From assembly GCF_000953655.1 (NCBI RefSeq), contig NZ_LN681225.1, positions 3,175,501-3,239,500 of the forward strand: a DNA stretch of 64,000 bases, in the 5' to 3' direction. The notes below the pieces were generated by a model. The model saw only the letters and a list, made by a program, of their open reading frames with translations, did not search any database and had not been told where the DNA came from. The translations under genes and the position numbers were made by a program. The stretch is from Legionella hackeliae. Its GTDB lineage: Bacteria > Pseudomonadota > Gammaproteobacteria > Legionellales > Legionellaceae. Positions 26,262 to 34,420 of the stretch are shown piece after piece. Each line of letters opens with the position of its first letter. Positions within the stretch are counted from its first letter, which is position 1.

Positions 26262-27176
26262 ATGCAAGTTCTTAATGACGATCTAATTTTAAGCATCAGT
26301 AAAAACCTATCATTAAAAGATATTTTAAGATTAAGTGAGACTAGTAAGCGCTTTAGAGACATCATCATGTCTCCAAAAGGGATACAGTATTATTCTTATC
26401 ACCATAACTTTGTGATATTTATTCCCAGGGTACAGAATTTTGCTTTTAGTTCTCTATACGAAGGGTATTATTATTTTGAGAAAGCACAAAAATTATCGAC
26501 TGAAATAAGTGCGCTTGAAAAAGAGCTTCAGGTTCAGTTTAGTGCAGAAGCCGCCCAATTTGCTCTAGCAGGTATATTTAGTATAAATGCACTCACCCCA
26601 ACAAAGATGGCTTCACTCGATAAACTAACAAGCGAATACGATAGCCTTCTACAAAAGGCGATCAACAAAAATAATCTTTGCGCCCTGTTAGTAAAGATAG
26701 CCGATAAAATTGAAACGCATTCAAACGAAGACGATCTCCCGTCCTGCAAAAAAAAATTAAACGAGATTAAAATTGAATTGGATCCTCTAAAGAGTTTGTA
26801 TGGTGATTATGTTGATTTATTTTTAGTTCACCTCTATTGCAAGTACGCTAATGGCTTACTCCAGCGAAAAAACAGGGAGATCCAAGCTATTGGGGATGAA
26901 ACAACTCGGCAAACTTTAGGCGTTGATTCTCGCTCTGTGGAAGAAATAGAGTCCATCTGCATTGAACAAGTTACTTTTATAACCACTGAGGCTCAAACAA
27001 TATTATCAACATTTGGTGCTAATTTTAAACTTGATCATTATACGCGACGAAACATAGGCATGATATTTGATATTAAAATAAAAGGGGCTACAGAAAAAAC
27101 TATTGTTGATATGCTCTCAACTTATATTACTGAACTTGAAAACGCTCCATGCGAGCAACTATCACTTGTGGGATAA
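26262..27176 (+). CDS. F-box-like protein, candidate Dot/Icm effector
   Basis: Residues 4-37 carry an F-box: LNDDLILSISKNLSLKDIL followed by RLSETSKRFRDII, matching the eukaryotic pattern (Leu/Ile-rich first helix, LxDLLRxSxVSKRF second half) that docks Skp1 of host SCF ubiquitin ligases. The rest (~265 residues) is helical with no repeat domain I recognise, and presumably binds the target. Legionella encodes several F-box effectors. ATG 26262 follows AGGA by 8 nt; an upstream in-frame GTG at 26223 lacks support. No PmrA or CpxR box is evident. Confidence 0.75.
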   Translation: MQVLNDDLILSISKNLSLKDILRLSETSKRFRDIIMSPKGIQYYSYHHNFVIFIPRVQNFAFSSLYEGYYYFEKAQKLSTEISALEKELQVQFSAEAAQFALAGIFSINALTPTKMASLDKLTSEYDSLLQKAINKNNLCALLVKIADKIETHSNEDDLPSCKKKLNEIKIELDPLKSLYGDYVDLFLVHLYCKYANGLLQRKNREIQAIGDETTRQTLGVDSRSVEEIESICIEQVTFITTEAQTILSTFGANFKLDHYTRRNIGMIFDIKIKGATEKTIVDMLSTYITELENAPCEQLSLVG

Positions 27177-27254
27177 ATTTAAAACCAATCAAGGTTTCTT
27201 AATTTCCTCGTTCAATATTCTCACCAGGATTAATGCTATCTAAAAATGTTATTA

Positions 27255-27283
27255 ATTGAAGTGGTATTAATTCGGGTGAGAAT
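27255..27283. repeat. 29-nt intergenic repeat, copy 1
   Basis: ATTGAAGTGGTATTAATTCG followed by GGTGAGAAT. It agrees with the copy at 28939-28967 in 27 of 29 positions, in the same orientation. It lies 111 nt before the P-loop gene. Confidence 0.7.
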
Positions 27284-27394
27284 CATTAATTATCAACCCT
27301 ATTCCAAAATGGAATAAAAAAAAGAGTGTTTTTAGTTGTATTAAAATCGATCAATTGATTAGCCTATTCCTACTTATTTTGTTTGGTGGAAATT

Positions 27395-28846
27395 ATGTTG
27401 GTTAAAACAGAGTTAGAAAAGATTTTCAAAGCACAGCAGATACAAGACTTAATTGATGCCTTGATTCATGACAGAATTTTTCAAACCAATAAAACAATAG
27501 AATTGTTGAATAATTTATTAATTGATTACATCGATGATTTTAATTATGTGAACGGTGCAAAAGTTAATGAAACCTTGATTACCTCCAATCCCATGTTATA
27601 CCTGTTACTAGCAACTGTAGTTGAAAATGGGAGTAGTACCAATACGCTTTCATTAAGAGAGAAGGCGGCAAATGCTTATAAAAAAATGTATGAAGATTCG
27701 CGTTTTGAGAAACATTATTTTTACTCCAAAAGTCCTGTACCGCTTCTAACTCATTGGCTGGTTTATTCAAAATTGTGGAAAGCACCGAATAAAGATGCCT
27801 ATGATGAACAAATGATGGGTATTTATAAAGGAACGATAGCCTTTGATAAAGATGACATTATTTCTCAGGACATGTTAAAGCAGATAAAAGCGCAAGAAGA
27901 AAAAGGAAGAAAGGGTTGGCCATATCCATTTGAAGCAGCATTAGAACCACAAGGAAATGGCACTTATAGAGTAACTAAATGGGCTACTACAGCTGAGATG
28001 GATGATGATATACATGCTAGATTAGATCGCTTGTATGTCGCTGCAAGGCGAAATCAGCATAAGACAATAATGGAAAATTATGCAAGTACTTTAAATCAGG
28101 TGAGTGCTGAAATCGCTGCGCTAATGCCTACTGAAAATCTGTTGAATGCCTTAGTTGTAATAGGACCTTATGGCAGTGGAAAAACTACCTATACGAATTC
28201 TGTTTTTAGACTACAAGATAAATCTTTAGTTGAATTCAGTGTAGATGCTCTAAACGATTTTATGATTCAGCAAAGTAAAGAAGTTCAAGTCACTCGCTCT
28301 GATTATCACTTTGAGGCGGCAATTTTAAAGGATACGATTAGTTCGGCTAATATCAAAAATTTATTCGTTACAGGAGCTTATGTAGATAATTTTCGATTTA
28401 GTAAAACGATCGATAAGGATTACGCAGGTAGAAATATTAGAATTATTGAAGTTGCTCCTGAGATACCAGAAAATGCTGTGGTACGCTTATGTCAACGGGA
28501 AAAAATTACGGTAACAGATGATAATAGTACATTTGACAATGCCCTTTCGACAGCCAATACCGGTCAAAATACTCGTGAGGTTAGAATTATTAAGGTATGC
28601 ACTCATAATGATACAAAGTACCCTGTTGAATATGAGTTAATTTGTAATAAGCAGACTGAAACCGGTAAACCTGACTTCGTTCGTGTATGTAGCGTAAAAA
28701 ATGGTAAACTAACGAAACATAATTCAGACCTATATGAAAAATTAACTCGCTCATATACTGCTAAGAGAGAAGATATTGCTAAGTTTCTGCAAGTTTCTAA
28801 TCAATCGGAAATTAATGAACCACCTGTTGAGCAGTTTAAAATATAA
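27395..28846 (+). CDS. P-loop protein with a zeta-toxin-like kinase core
   Basis: A ~483-residue protein. Residues 1-230 are helical with no assigned family. A Walker A motif GPYGSGKTT sits at 257-265 after a hydrophobic strand, followed by VEFSVDALNDF, then DYHFEAA and a strand NLFVTGAY. This order (P-loop, Asp about 20 residues on, second strand, late Arg region) resembles zeta-toxin/UNAG-kinase folds, although similarity is weak outside the P-loop. The last ~90 residues are lysine-rich. No antitoxin gene is next to it, so a translocated effector or orphan kinase is plausible. The start is ATG 27395 after GGTGGA; an in-frame start at 27383 lacks a ribosome site. Confidence 0.7.
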   Translation: MLVKTELEKIFKAQQIQDLIDALIHDRIFQTNKTIELLNNLLIDYIDDFNYVNGAKVNETLITSNPMLYLLLATVVENGSSTNTLSLREKAANAYKKMYEDSRFEKHYFYSKSPVPLLTHWLVYSKLWKAPNKDAYDEQMMGIYKGTIAFDKDDIISQDMLKQIKAQEEKGRKGWPYPFEAALEPQGNGTYRVTKWATTAEMDDDIHARLDRLYVAARRNQHKTIMENYASTLNQVSAEIAALMPTENLLNALVVIGPYGSGKTTYTNSVFRLQDKSLVEFSVDALNDFMIQQSKEVQVTRSDYHFEAAILKDTISSANIKNLFVTGAYVDNFRFSKTIDKDYAGRNIRIIEVAPEIPENAVVRLCQREKITVTDDNSTFDNALSTANTGQNTREVRIIKVCTHNDTKYPVEYELICNKQTETGKPDFVRVCSVKNGKLTKHNSDLYEKLTRSYTAKREDIAKFLQVSNQSEINEPPVEQFKI

Positions 28847-28873
28847 CCTCCTCCACACGGAATCAGCATCACT

Positions 28874-28900
28874 CTGGATGACAGCTTAGCTGGCATCCAG
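28874..28900. repeat. Palindromic element CTGGAT...ATCCAG
   Basis: A 12-bp stem (one mismatch) with a TTA loop: CTGGATGACAGC and GCTGGCATCCAG. It lies just after the P-loop gene and may act as its terminator. Its outer CTGGAT/ATCCAG recalls the ends of the palindromic elements at 34.2 and 52.1 kb, but the core differs. Confidence 0.45.
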
Positions 28901-28938
28901 GGGTGAGTTTAAGAATCCTAAACCCTCTCATGTGATTG

Positions 28939-28967
28939 ATTGAAGTGGTATTAATTCGCGTGAAAAT
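28939..28967. repeat. 29-nt intergenic repeat, copy 2
   Basis: The second copy of the 27255-27283 element (27 of 29 identical), 64 nt before the pentapeptide-repeat gene. Both copies precede accessory genes in the same orientation. Confidence 0.7.
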
Positions 28968-29031
28968 GTTAAAATTGTGACGCTTAAAGTTCTCGATATT
29001 TAATAGAGTTGGGATCTTATTTTTTGAGTTT

Positions 29032-29646
29032 ATGATGACTGCATTTAATCTTAATAGCTATTTTGAGGAAACCTTCAACCAATTAATATTTGAGGAAACT
29101 CAAGTTGAAAACATCGAGTTTCAGAACTGTCAATTCAAAAAATGCAAATTTCTTGGAGTGACGTTTAGCAAAGTAAAATTTACAGACTGTGATTTCGAGT
29201 CCTGTGATCTCACCCTATCAAAATTTCCCGGATGTAAATTTTCAGAGGTTGCATTTAAGCACTCTAAACTTGTGGGAATCAATTGGACAGAATTAAGCTG
29301 GCCATTAGTAAAACTCGCAAGCCCACTCTACTTTTATGAAAGCAACCTCAGTCATTCTAATTTTTTTGGGCTCACACTTGCTGATTTAATTATAGAAGGC
29401 TGTAAAGCTCATGATGTCGATTTTAGAGAAGCTAACTTAAGTCATGCAAGTTTTGTAGGGACGGACTTACAAAATAGCCTCTTTATGCACACCAATTTAA
29501 AACACACGGATTTCACGCATTCCATCAATTACAATATTGATATTCAATCTAATACAGTAACCAAAGCAAGTTTTTCATTCCCGGATGTCATTGCCTTGTT
29601 AAGTCATTTAGATATAAAAATTAATGGCTGGCCTAATGACGATTAA
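29032..29646 (+). CDS. Pentapeptide-repeat protein (McbG/Qnr-like)
   Basis: About 204 residues made mostly of A(D/N)LXX-type pentapeptides, for example NIEFQNCQFKKCKFLGVTF, CDFESCDLTLSKF, ANLSHASFVGTDLQNSLF and TNLKHTDF, which fold into a right-handed square beta-helix. A central non-repeat stretch (GINWTELSW...) and a short C-terminal helix (FPDVIALLSHLDIKI) resemble McbG and Qnr, which mimic DNA and protect gyrase. The actual role is unknown. The start is ATG 29032 or the next ATG at 29035; there is little Shine-Dalgarno sequence. Confidence 0.82.
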   Translation: MMTAFNLNSYFEETFNQLIFEETQVENIEFQNCQFKKCKFLGVTFSKVKFTDCDFESCDLTLSKFPGCKFSEVAFKHSKLVGINWTELSWPLVKLASPLYFYESNLSHSNFFGLTLADLIIEGCKAHDVDFREANLSHASFVGTDLQNSLFMHTNLKHTDFTHSINYNIDIQSNTVTKASFSFPDVIALLSHLDIKINGWPNDD

Positions 29647-29731
29647 AGCCTAGCGTGGCAGCAGCTTTAGTTGACATCAATAATTTGAATCCGTGTGACT
29701 TAACCAGTCTATGTTTGCTGAATTCATTTAG

Positions 29732-29890
29732 ATTAGGGGATTATTTGGCGAATCTAGCCAAACGTCTGCTAATGCTGTTACCTCAAGGGTAGCTTATGTA
29801 GCAACGCTGGGAACTTCCAACCACAAAGGCTTTTTTACAATTAAATCCTCTGATGCTGTAGTAAATCTCAAGATCTTAATCAAGAATTAA
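29732..29890 (+). pseudogene. Possible 3' remnant of a gene
   Basis: Within the 360-bp gap after the pentapeptide gene, an open stretch with no start codon context encodes GESSQTSANAVTSRVAYVA and GFFTIKSSDAVVNLKILIKN, protein-like in composition, and ends 21 nt before a good terminator hairpin. It could be the tail of a deleted gene. A random open stretch is the alternative. The rest of the gap shows no gene. Confidence 0.25.
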
Positions 29891-29911
29891 AAATAATAAT
29901 CCATAAATTTT

Positions 29912-29944
29912 AAAAAGAGCTTAGTCTAAAACTAATCTCTTTTT
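29912..29944 (+). terminator. Intrinsic terminator-like hairpin
   Basis: AAAAAGAGCTTAGT pairs with ACTAATCTCTTTTT (one mismatch, 5-nt loop), with a T-run in the descending arm. It lies 265 nt after the pentapeptide stop and just upstream of the next gene's TATAAT (29972-29977), so it ends either a long 3' UTR or a transcript from the remnant at 29732-29890. Confidence 0.6.
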
Positions 29945-30006
29945 ATTAATCAATAATCTCAGTAAACATTGTATAATAATCTCATGATTATTTTCCGACA
30001 CATACC

Positions 30007-30828
30007 ATGAGTCCTGAAAATTTTGATGTAGCCAATAGCCTTATTGACCAAGCTCGACAATCGCTGCAAATCTGTCAGCAAATTACAGATGACATTCTTA
30101 ACGACTCGCAAAGCGGGGAAACCTCATTTGATGAGCTTGCTCAAAGTTTGCAATTGGTTCTTCAATATCGTTTAAATTGCGAGGATGCGCTTGTTGCTTT
30201 GCTTAATCTTGATCATCATCTACTTTATATCCTGGGAATTCAGCCTGGACACTCAGCAACGGTGAATCTGGAGCGCATGGCTTATGCTTTGGGAAGTGAT
30301 GACTTAAAACACATTCTGCATGCCTTGTCTCAATTGGTGGAAGCACTATTAAAAATTGCTCGACGCCAGCAGCATGATGTGCAACATCATCCTCATCTTG
30401 ATATGCAGAATAAAACGACTACACCGAATAGAGTTATCAAAAGCCTAAAAAAACTTATTTTAAAGCAAGAGCTTTTTATGAATCTAATTAATAAATTAGA
30501 CTCGAGTATCAAACAATTAGTGAAATTAGAAGCGCTAGGTCCTGTGCGCGATCACATTGCCGCTCTACGAGGCCCAATTTCGCAATTTTATCAGGCAATC
30601 ATACATGGACTTGGACAATCACAGCTAATTTATCAAAAAGTGAATAAAAATCAGAACATTGAGCCTAATTTATCTCAACTTTTAAAGCAGGCTGAACAGG
30701 TCTTGAATCTGATGCCATCACTTTACCAGCCATCACCTAACTACTCGTTAGGTCATTTTCCCGCTAAAAGTTCAGAGGAACTCGAGCAACGTGCTTCAGC
30801 CAAACGCTTACGCCCTTTTTTTAGCTGA
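30007..30828 (+). CDS. Hypothetical helical protein
   Basis: A 273-residue soluble protein, almost all predicted helix, with many Leu/Gln/His. No signal peptide or known domain. A TATAAT at 29972-29977 suggests transcription starting near 29984, leaving a short 5' UTR. The last 8 nt overlap the end of the convergent TTL-like gene. Its composition would suit a helical-bundle or coiled-coil protein. I do not recognise the family. Confidence 0.75.
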   Translation: MSPENFDVANSLIDQARQSLQICQQITDDILNDSQSGETSFDELAQSLQLVLQYRLNCEDALVALLNLDHHLLYILGIQPGHSATVNLERMAYALGSDDLKHILHALSQLVEALLKIARRQQHDVQHHPHLDMQNKTTTPNRVIKSLKKLILKQELFMNLINKLDSSIKQLVKLEALGPVRDHIAALRGPISQFYQAIIHGLGQSQLIYQKVNKNQNIEPNLSQLLKQAEQVLNLMPSLYQPSPNYSLGHFPAKSSEELEQRASAKRLRPFFS

Positions 30829-31837
30829 TACTTATCTTTTCAAAACATTGCTCAGTTTCAAAGGCTTGCCCAGGAGATGCGATAGGCAACACAAACGTTT
30901 TGATAAATGCTTGCCAAAACTCATTATACAAATATTTTTGCAGAGGATGATTATCATCCACTGGGAAGCAAGGCCCGTGATTTGCCTCCAATAACCAGAC
31001 GCGTTGGTCATTATCAACTATGAAATCAAAACCAAAGATTGCCAGAGCTTTCTCTTTGTCAACGACAAATGCTTGCGAATATTGATGCTGTAGGGCTTTT
31101 ATCGTAACAGTAATAATTTGCTTAATAGAAGGATACAGTGCGCCAAAAAAATCAAAACGCCAGGCGGGTATTTGAATGACATTCTCCTCATCATGATGCA
31201 AATGTTCATTGGTTAGATGTGGGCGTAAATCAACAAACTTATTTTTCTTAAAAGGATGCATTGCCACATTAAAATAGCCTTGGGGATAAAGATAAACACC
31301 TGCATAGTTAGTAAGAATAACGAACATACGAATGCTATATTTATGCCCTTGAGGCGGTCTTAGTAAATGAGGGTTGTTAATGTAGCGTTGCAACACATGC
31401 TCGCCTCCAAATCTATCACTTCGCAGAAAATGACTCTCCAAGTCAGCAAGATTCTGAAAAATTTTGATGGCTTCACCATTATTCAGCAAAGCAGGTTTTA
31501 AAATCCAAACGAGCTCCTCCTCAGAATGGTTATAATGCTTATCGGCGATTTGCGCCAAAATAACGGGCCAATTTTCGTCGTTAATACAATAAGTTAGTGG
31601 CATCACCTCTGGACAATAGTGAGCGATTAATTGTGCCAGCAAATGCTTATATTCCAAACATTGTGCGGCCTCACTATTGAATTGTAAATTCTTATCACTG
31701 AAACTTGCTTGCCAATTGAAACGACTATAATGCCAACCCTGTGCTTGCAAATAACGCGACAAGTTAAAATGGGTTGGCGACTGTTCAGCATTTAAAAAAA
31801 AGTGCCGTCGTTTCTTTAGAATATTAAGCATTTTCAA
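30821..31837 (-). CDS. Tubulin-tyrosine-ligase-like ATP-grasp protein
   Basis: A 338-residue protein with the TTL/TTLL signature: WILKPALLNNGEAI, VLQRYINNPHLL, the GHKYSIRMFVILT strand, then FGFDFIVD and WLLEANHGPCF, which hold the Mg/ATP-binding Asp and Glu-x-Asn of the ATP-grasp fold. In eukaryotes these enzymes ligate Tyr, Glu or Gly to tubulin and other proteins. In a bacterium the substrate may be a bacterial or a host protein. It overlaps the end of benE by 14 nt in another frame on the same strand, so the two are probably cotranscribed. Confidence 0.82.
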   Translation of the reverse strand: MKMLNILKKRRHFFLNAEQSPTHFNLSRYLQAQGWHYSRFNWQASFSDKNLQFNSEAAQCLEYKHLLAQLIAHYCPEVMPLTYCINDENWPVILAQIADKHYNHSEEELVWILKPALLNNGEAIKIFQNLADLESHFLRSDRFGGEHVLQRYINNPHLLRPPQGHKYSIRMFVILTNYAGVYLYPQGYFNVAMHPFKKNKFVDLRPHLTNEHLHHDEENVIQIPAWRFDFFGALYPSIKQIITVTIKALQHQYSQAFVVDKEKALAIFGFDFIVDNDQRVWLLEANHGPCFPVDDNHPLQKYLYNEFWQAFIKTFVLPIASPGQAFETEQCFEKISIS

Positions 31838-32999
31838 TACGATATTTACGATAGTTTAATAACGTTAATGATAGTACACCTGAAACCAGTCCCCAAAATG
31901 CAGCTCCAATTCCAAACAAAGAAATACCAGAGGCAGATACTAAAAAGGTAATTAAAGCAGCATCCCTTTGTTTTTCATCATCAACAACTGCTTTTAAACT
32001 ATTCGCAATAGGTGTTAATAGCGCTAAACCTGTGACGGCAAGAATCAATTCCTTTGGAAAGGCAGAGAATAAAGCCACCACAGTTGCTCCAAAAATTCCT
32101 GTGATTAGATAAAATAAACCCGCATACACTCCAGCAAGATAGCGCTTTTCAGGCACAGGATGAACCTCTTCTCCCATACAAATTGCCGCGGAAATTGCCG
32201 CCAAATTGAATGCAAACCCACCCCAAGGAGCTAGCAACAGTGTGGTTAATCCAGTCCAGCTAATTAATGAGGAGATGGGTGGTTTATAGCCCGCAGCATG
32301 GATAACCGCAACACCCGGAATATTTTGTGATGCCATCGTAACAATAAATAACGGAATACCGACACTAATTAGAACAGACCAGGAAAATTCAGGCGAGGTA
32401 AAAACAGGTTTAGATAACACAAAATGAAAGTTATTGAAATGAAACAGTCCCTCCATGTTAGCAATAAGAGCTCCTAATAAAAGCACCCACAGGATGACAT
32501 AGCGCGGAAATAGCCGCTTTCCTAACAAATAAACAATAAACATTACACAGACTAACAAAAATTGATCTTGCATCGCGACAAAAACATTCATACCAAAATG
32601 CAGCAAAATACCGGCAAGCATGGCAGAAGTTAGAGCTCGAGGAACATAAGCCATCACTTTTTCAAACCACCCTGTTACTCCGGATAACAAGATGAGTAAA
32701 CCTGAAAAAATAAAAGCCCCTATCGCCTGAGCCATCGACACCCCCGATAGACTGGTTACCAATAAAGCAGCGCCCGGTGTTGACCAAGCCGTTAAAATGG
32801 GCATGCGAAAATAGACAGAAAGGCCGATACAAGTCAGCCCCATACCGACTCCAAGTGCTAACAACCAGGAGCTCACCTCTGCAGCATTTGCACCTGCTGC
32901 CGCTGCGGCCTGAAAAATTATTACCGCCGTGCTGGTATATCCAACCATAACTGCCACTAGGCCGGCTGTCAGCGCTGAGAAAGAAAAATGTTTAAACAT
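31824..32999 (-). CDS. benE: BenE-family benzoate/H+ symporter
   Basis: A 391-residue integral membrane protein with about 12 hydrophobic segments and BenE-typical stretches: TAWSTPGAALL, VPRALTSAMLAGILLHFG, SQNIPGVAVIHAAGYKPP, and FAFNLAAISAAICMGEEVHP. BenE carries benzoate or related aromatic acids across the inner membrane. The substrate here is unknown and no aromatic catabolic genes are nearby. It is divergent from an XRE-cupin regulator with shared operators, and followed by the TTL-like gene. Confidence 0.88.
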   Translation of the reverse strand: MFKHFSFSALTAGLVAVMVGYTSTAVIIFQAAAAAGANAAEVSSWLLALGVGMGLTCIGLSVYFRMPILTAWSTPGAALLVTSLSGVSMAQAIGAFIFSGLLILLSGVTGWFEKVMAYVPRALTSAMLAGILLHFGMNVFVAMQDQFLLVCVMFIVYLLGKRLFPRYVILWVLLLGALIANMEGLFHFNNFHFVLSKPVFTSPEFSWSVLISVGIPLFIVTMASQNIPGVAVIHAAGYKPPISSLISWTGLTTLLLAPWGGFAFNLAAISAAICMGEEVHPVPEKRYLAGVYAGLFYLITGIFGATVVALFSAFPKELILAVTGLALLTPIANSLKAVVDDEKQRDAALITFLVSASGISLFGIGAAFWGLVSGVLSLTLLNYRKYRIENA

Positions 33000-33055
33000 A
33001 AGTATCCTACATCAAAAAGTAACGATTAATTTTATGCTACAATGACAGGCAAGTT

Positions 33056-33098
33056 GTGCGTCATAACGCACATTGTATCATCGTGCGCTATAACGCAC
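33056..33098. promoter_or_regulatory. Twin operators between benE and the XRE-cupin gene
   Basis: Two 16-bp near-palindromes, GTGCGTCATAACGCAC (33056-33071) and GTGCGCTATAACGCAC (33083-33098), begin 27 bp apart. A minus-strand promoter for benE (TTGTGC 33100-33095, TACAAT 33078-33073) overlaps both, and a plus-strand TACAAT (33038-33043) lies just before the first. A bound dimer pair would shut both directions. Confidence 0.75.
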
Positions 33099-33115
33099 AA
33101 CTGGAGATTTACCGA

Positions 33116-33673
33116 ATGCAGTCAATGTCGGGACATATTGCTAAAACGTTAAAAGCATTACGACAACAACGAGGCTGGAGTCTTGATAAAACCGCCCAGA
33201 AAACTGGCGTTAGCAAAGCCATGCTAGGCCAAATTGAGCGGGAAGAATCTAGTCCTACTGTGGCTATTTTGTGGAAAATAGCTACCGGTTTTCAAGTGTC
33301 TTTTTCAACGTTTTTAGCAGAATCAACGCTAAACTCGGAAACATTGATCGATCGCTCTGCATCTCAATTGAACCCTCAATCAAATGAGGAGCAAATTCGC
33401 ATTAATGCATTATTTCCCTTTGACGAACAATTAGGCTTTGAAATGTTTGTCATTGAATTATTACCAGGTTGCGAACAACTATCGTCCCCTCATGAGCCCG
33501 GGGTTATTGAACATGTTATTGTTATTGGCGGTGACATGGAGGTCTTAATTAACCAAGTCTGGCACTGTTTGCGATGTGGAGAAGGCTTGCGTTTTGACGC
33601 CCATCAACCGCATGGCTATCGTAATAAAGGTTCAATGAGTGCATTTTTTCATAATATTATTCACTATCCCTAG
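33116..33673 (+). CDS. XRE-family regulator with C-terminal cupin domain
   Basis: A 185-residue protein. An N-terminal helix-turn-helix (residues ~8-62: KALRQQRGWSLDKTAQKTGVSKAMLGQIERE) is followed by a cupin fold with VIEHVIVIGGDMEVLI, FDAHQPHGYRN. Such regulators sense small ligands such as aromatic or amino acids through the cupin. Its likely targets are the two palindromes just upstream, so it would control itself and benE. ATG 33116 follows GGAG by 9 nt; translation upstream of it would run through the operators. Confidence 0.88.
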   Translation: MQSMSGHIAKTLKALRQQRGWSLDKTAQKTGVSKAMLGQIEREESSPTVAILWKIATGFQVSFSTFLAESTLNSETLIDRSASQLNPQSNEEQIRINALFPFDEQLGFEMFVIELLPGCEQLSSPHEPGVIEHVIVIGGDMEVLINQVWHCLRCGEGLRFDAHQPHGYRNKGSMSAFFHNIIHYP

Positions 33674-33682
33674 CGAAAAATA

Positions 33683-34090
33683 TTATGAATTTAGTTGCGG
33701 TATATTTAATTCATAGCGCTGTAAGGCACAGTCGGGCCGACAGTTTTCTTTATATTGCTTGTAAATCTTAGAAAAATTTTTATTTTCCAACCTTTCCTGA
33801 AAATAGGAAATTGCATCTTCATCATGATAACTGACCGCCAAGTCTAGCCAATCAAAGCCAGCTAACCAATCGGATTTTAATTCAGGGAATTCCACCTCAA
33901 TATCTGGAGCCATTTCTTTTTTTAGCGCTTTTAAATCACCGAAAGAAACAAGTGCCAACTCAAATTGAGCACTAGAATAAAGTTGTTTACCCGGGGAAAC
34001 TTCTCCAATACGTCTTGCGAGAATAAGTATTTCGTCCAAATACTCTGAATATTTGAGTTTTCGTTTGGCCGGTTTGAAAAAATATCGTTT
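33683..34090 (-). CDS. Hypothetical protein
   Basis: A ~135-residue soluble, acidic protein starting MKRYFFKPAKRKL at ATG 34090 (an in-frame start at 34123 reaches into AT-rich spacer). It contains LKSDWLAGFDWLDLAVSYHDED and a short C-terminal segment with two cysteines (CRPDCAL). No family recognised. It stands alone between the XRE-cupin gene and a repeat island. Confidence 0.6.
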   Translation of the reverse strand, partial: KRYFFKPAKRKLKYSEYLDEILILARRIGEVSPGKQLYSSAQFELALVSFGDLKALKKEMAPDIEVEFPELKSDWLAGFDWLDLAVSYHDEDAISYFQERLENKNFSKIYKQYKENCRPDCALQRYELNIPQLNS

Positions 34091-34174
34091 CATTTCATTT
34101 CTAAAGGGATAAAATATAACCAATTGTACATTTGTTTAACTTTTTAGTAAACGTAATATGGTCTCAGGCCCGTC

Positions 34175-34420
34175 CTAGATACCTCGGACAAGCCGAGGCA
34201 GGTAGACTAGTGTAGCGTCACCGCTCAAACTTTATGAGGTTCCTATAAAAGCTGGCCCTGAAGTCTGTTTAATAAGCAGGCCTCTAGCACCTACGTCCCT
34301 CGGCCCCTTTTAGAACCCCCAACAAACAGACTTCATCTACCCGCCTCGACACTCTTTTAGAGCCCTCAGCAAACAGGCCTCTACCACCTACCTGCCTCGG
34401 CTTGTCCGAGGTATCCAGGG
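34175..34420. repeat. Palindromic repeat island (paired inverted REP-like elements)
   Basis: The element CCTCGGACAAGCCGAGG occurs at 34182-34198 and inverted at 34395-34411, each flanked by TAGATA/TATCCAG and CAGGTAG/CTACCTG. Between them lie two degenerate ~56-bp direct repeats with ACCTAC/CTACC, CCTCGGC/CCTCGAC, CTTTTAGA and AACAAACAG/AGCAAACAG. The same paired arrangement recurs at 52048-52325. The whole gap 34124-34677 has no gene; 34421-34677 shows only an AT-rich stretch and a CGAAT-TTA-ATTCG palindrome. Confidence 0.8.

Noticed and set aside
27255-27290. PmrA box before the P-loop gene (ATTAAT motifs)
   Set aside because: The TTAAT elements are not spaced 11 bp apart and lack the leading C of the box.
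27300-27330. Hairpin TATTCC-AAAAT-GGAATA followed by a run of A
   Set aside because: The run is A on the plus strand and precedes the stem on the minus strand, so it does not form an intrinsic terminator in either direction.
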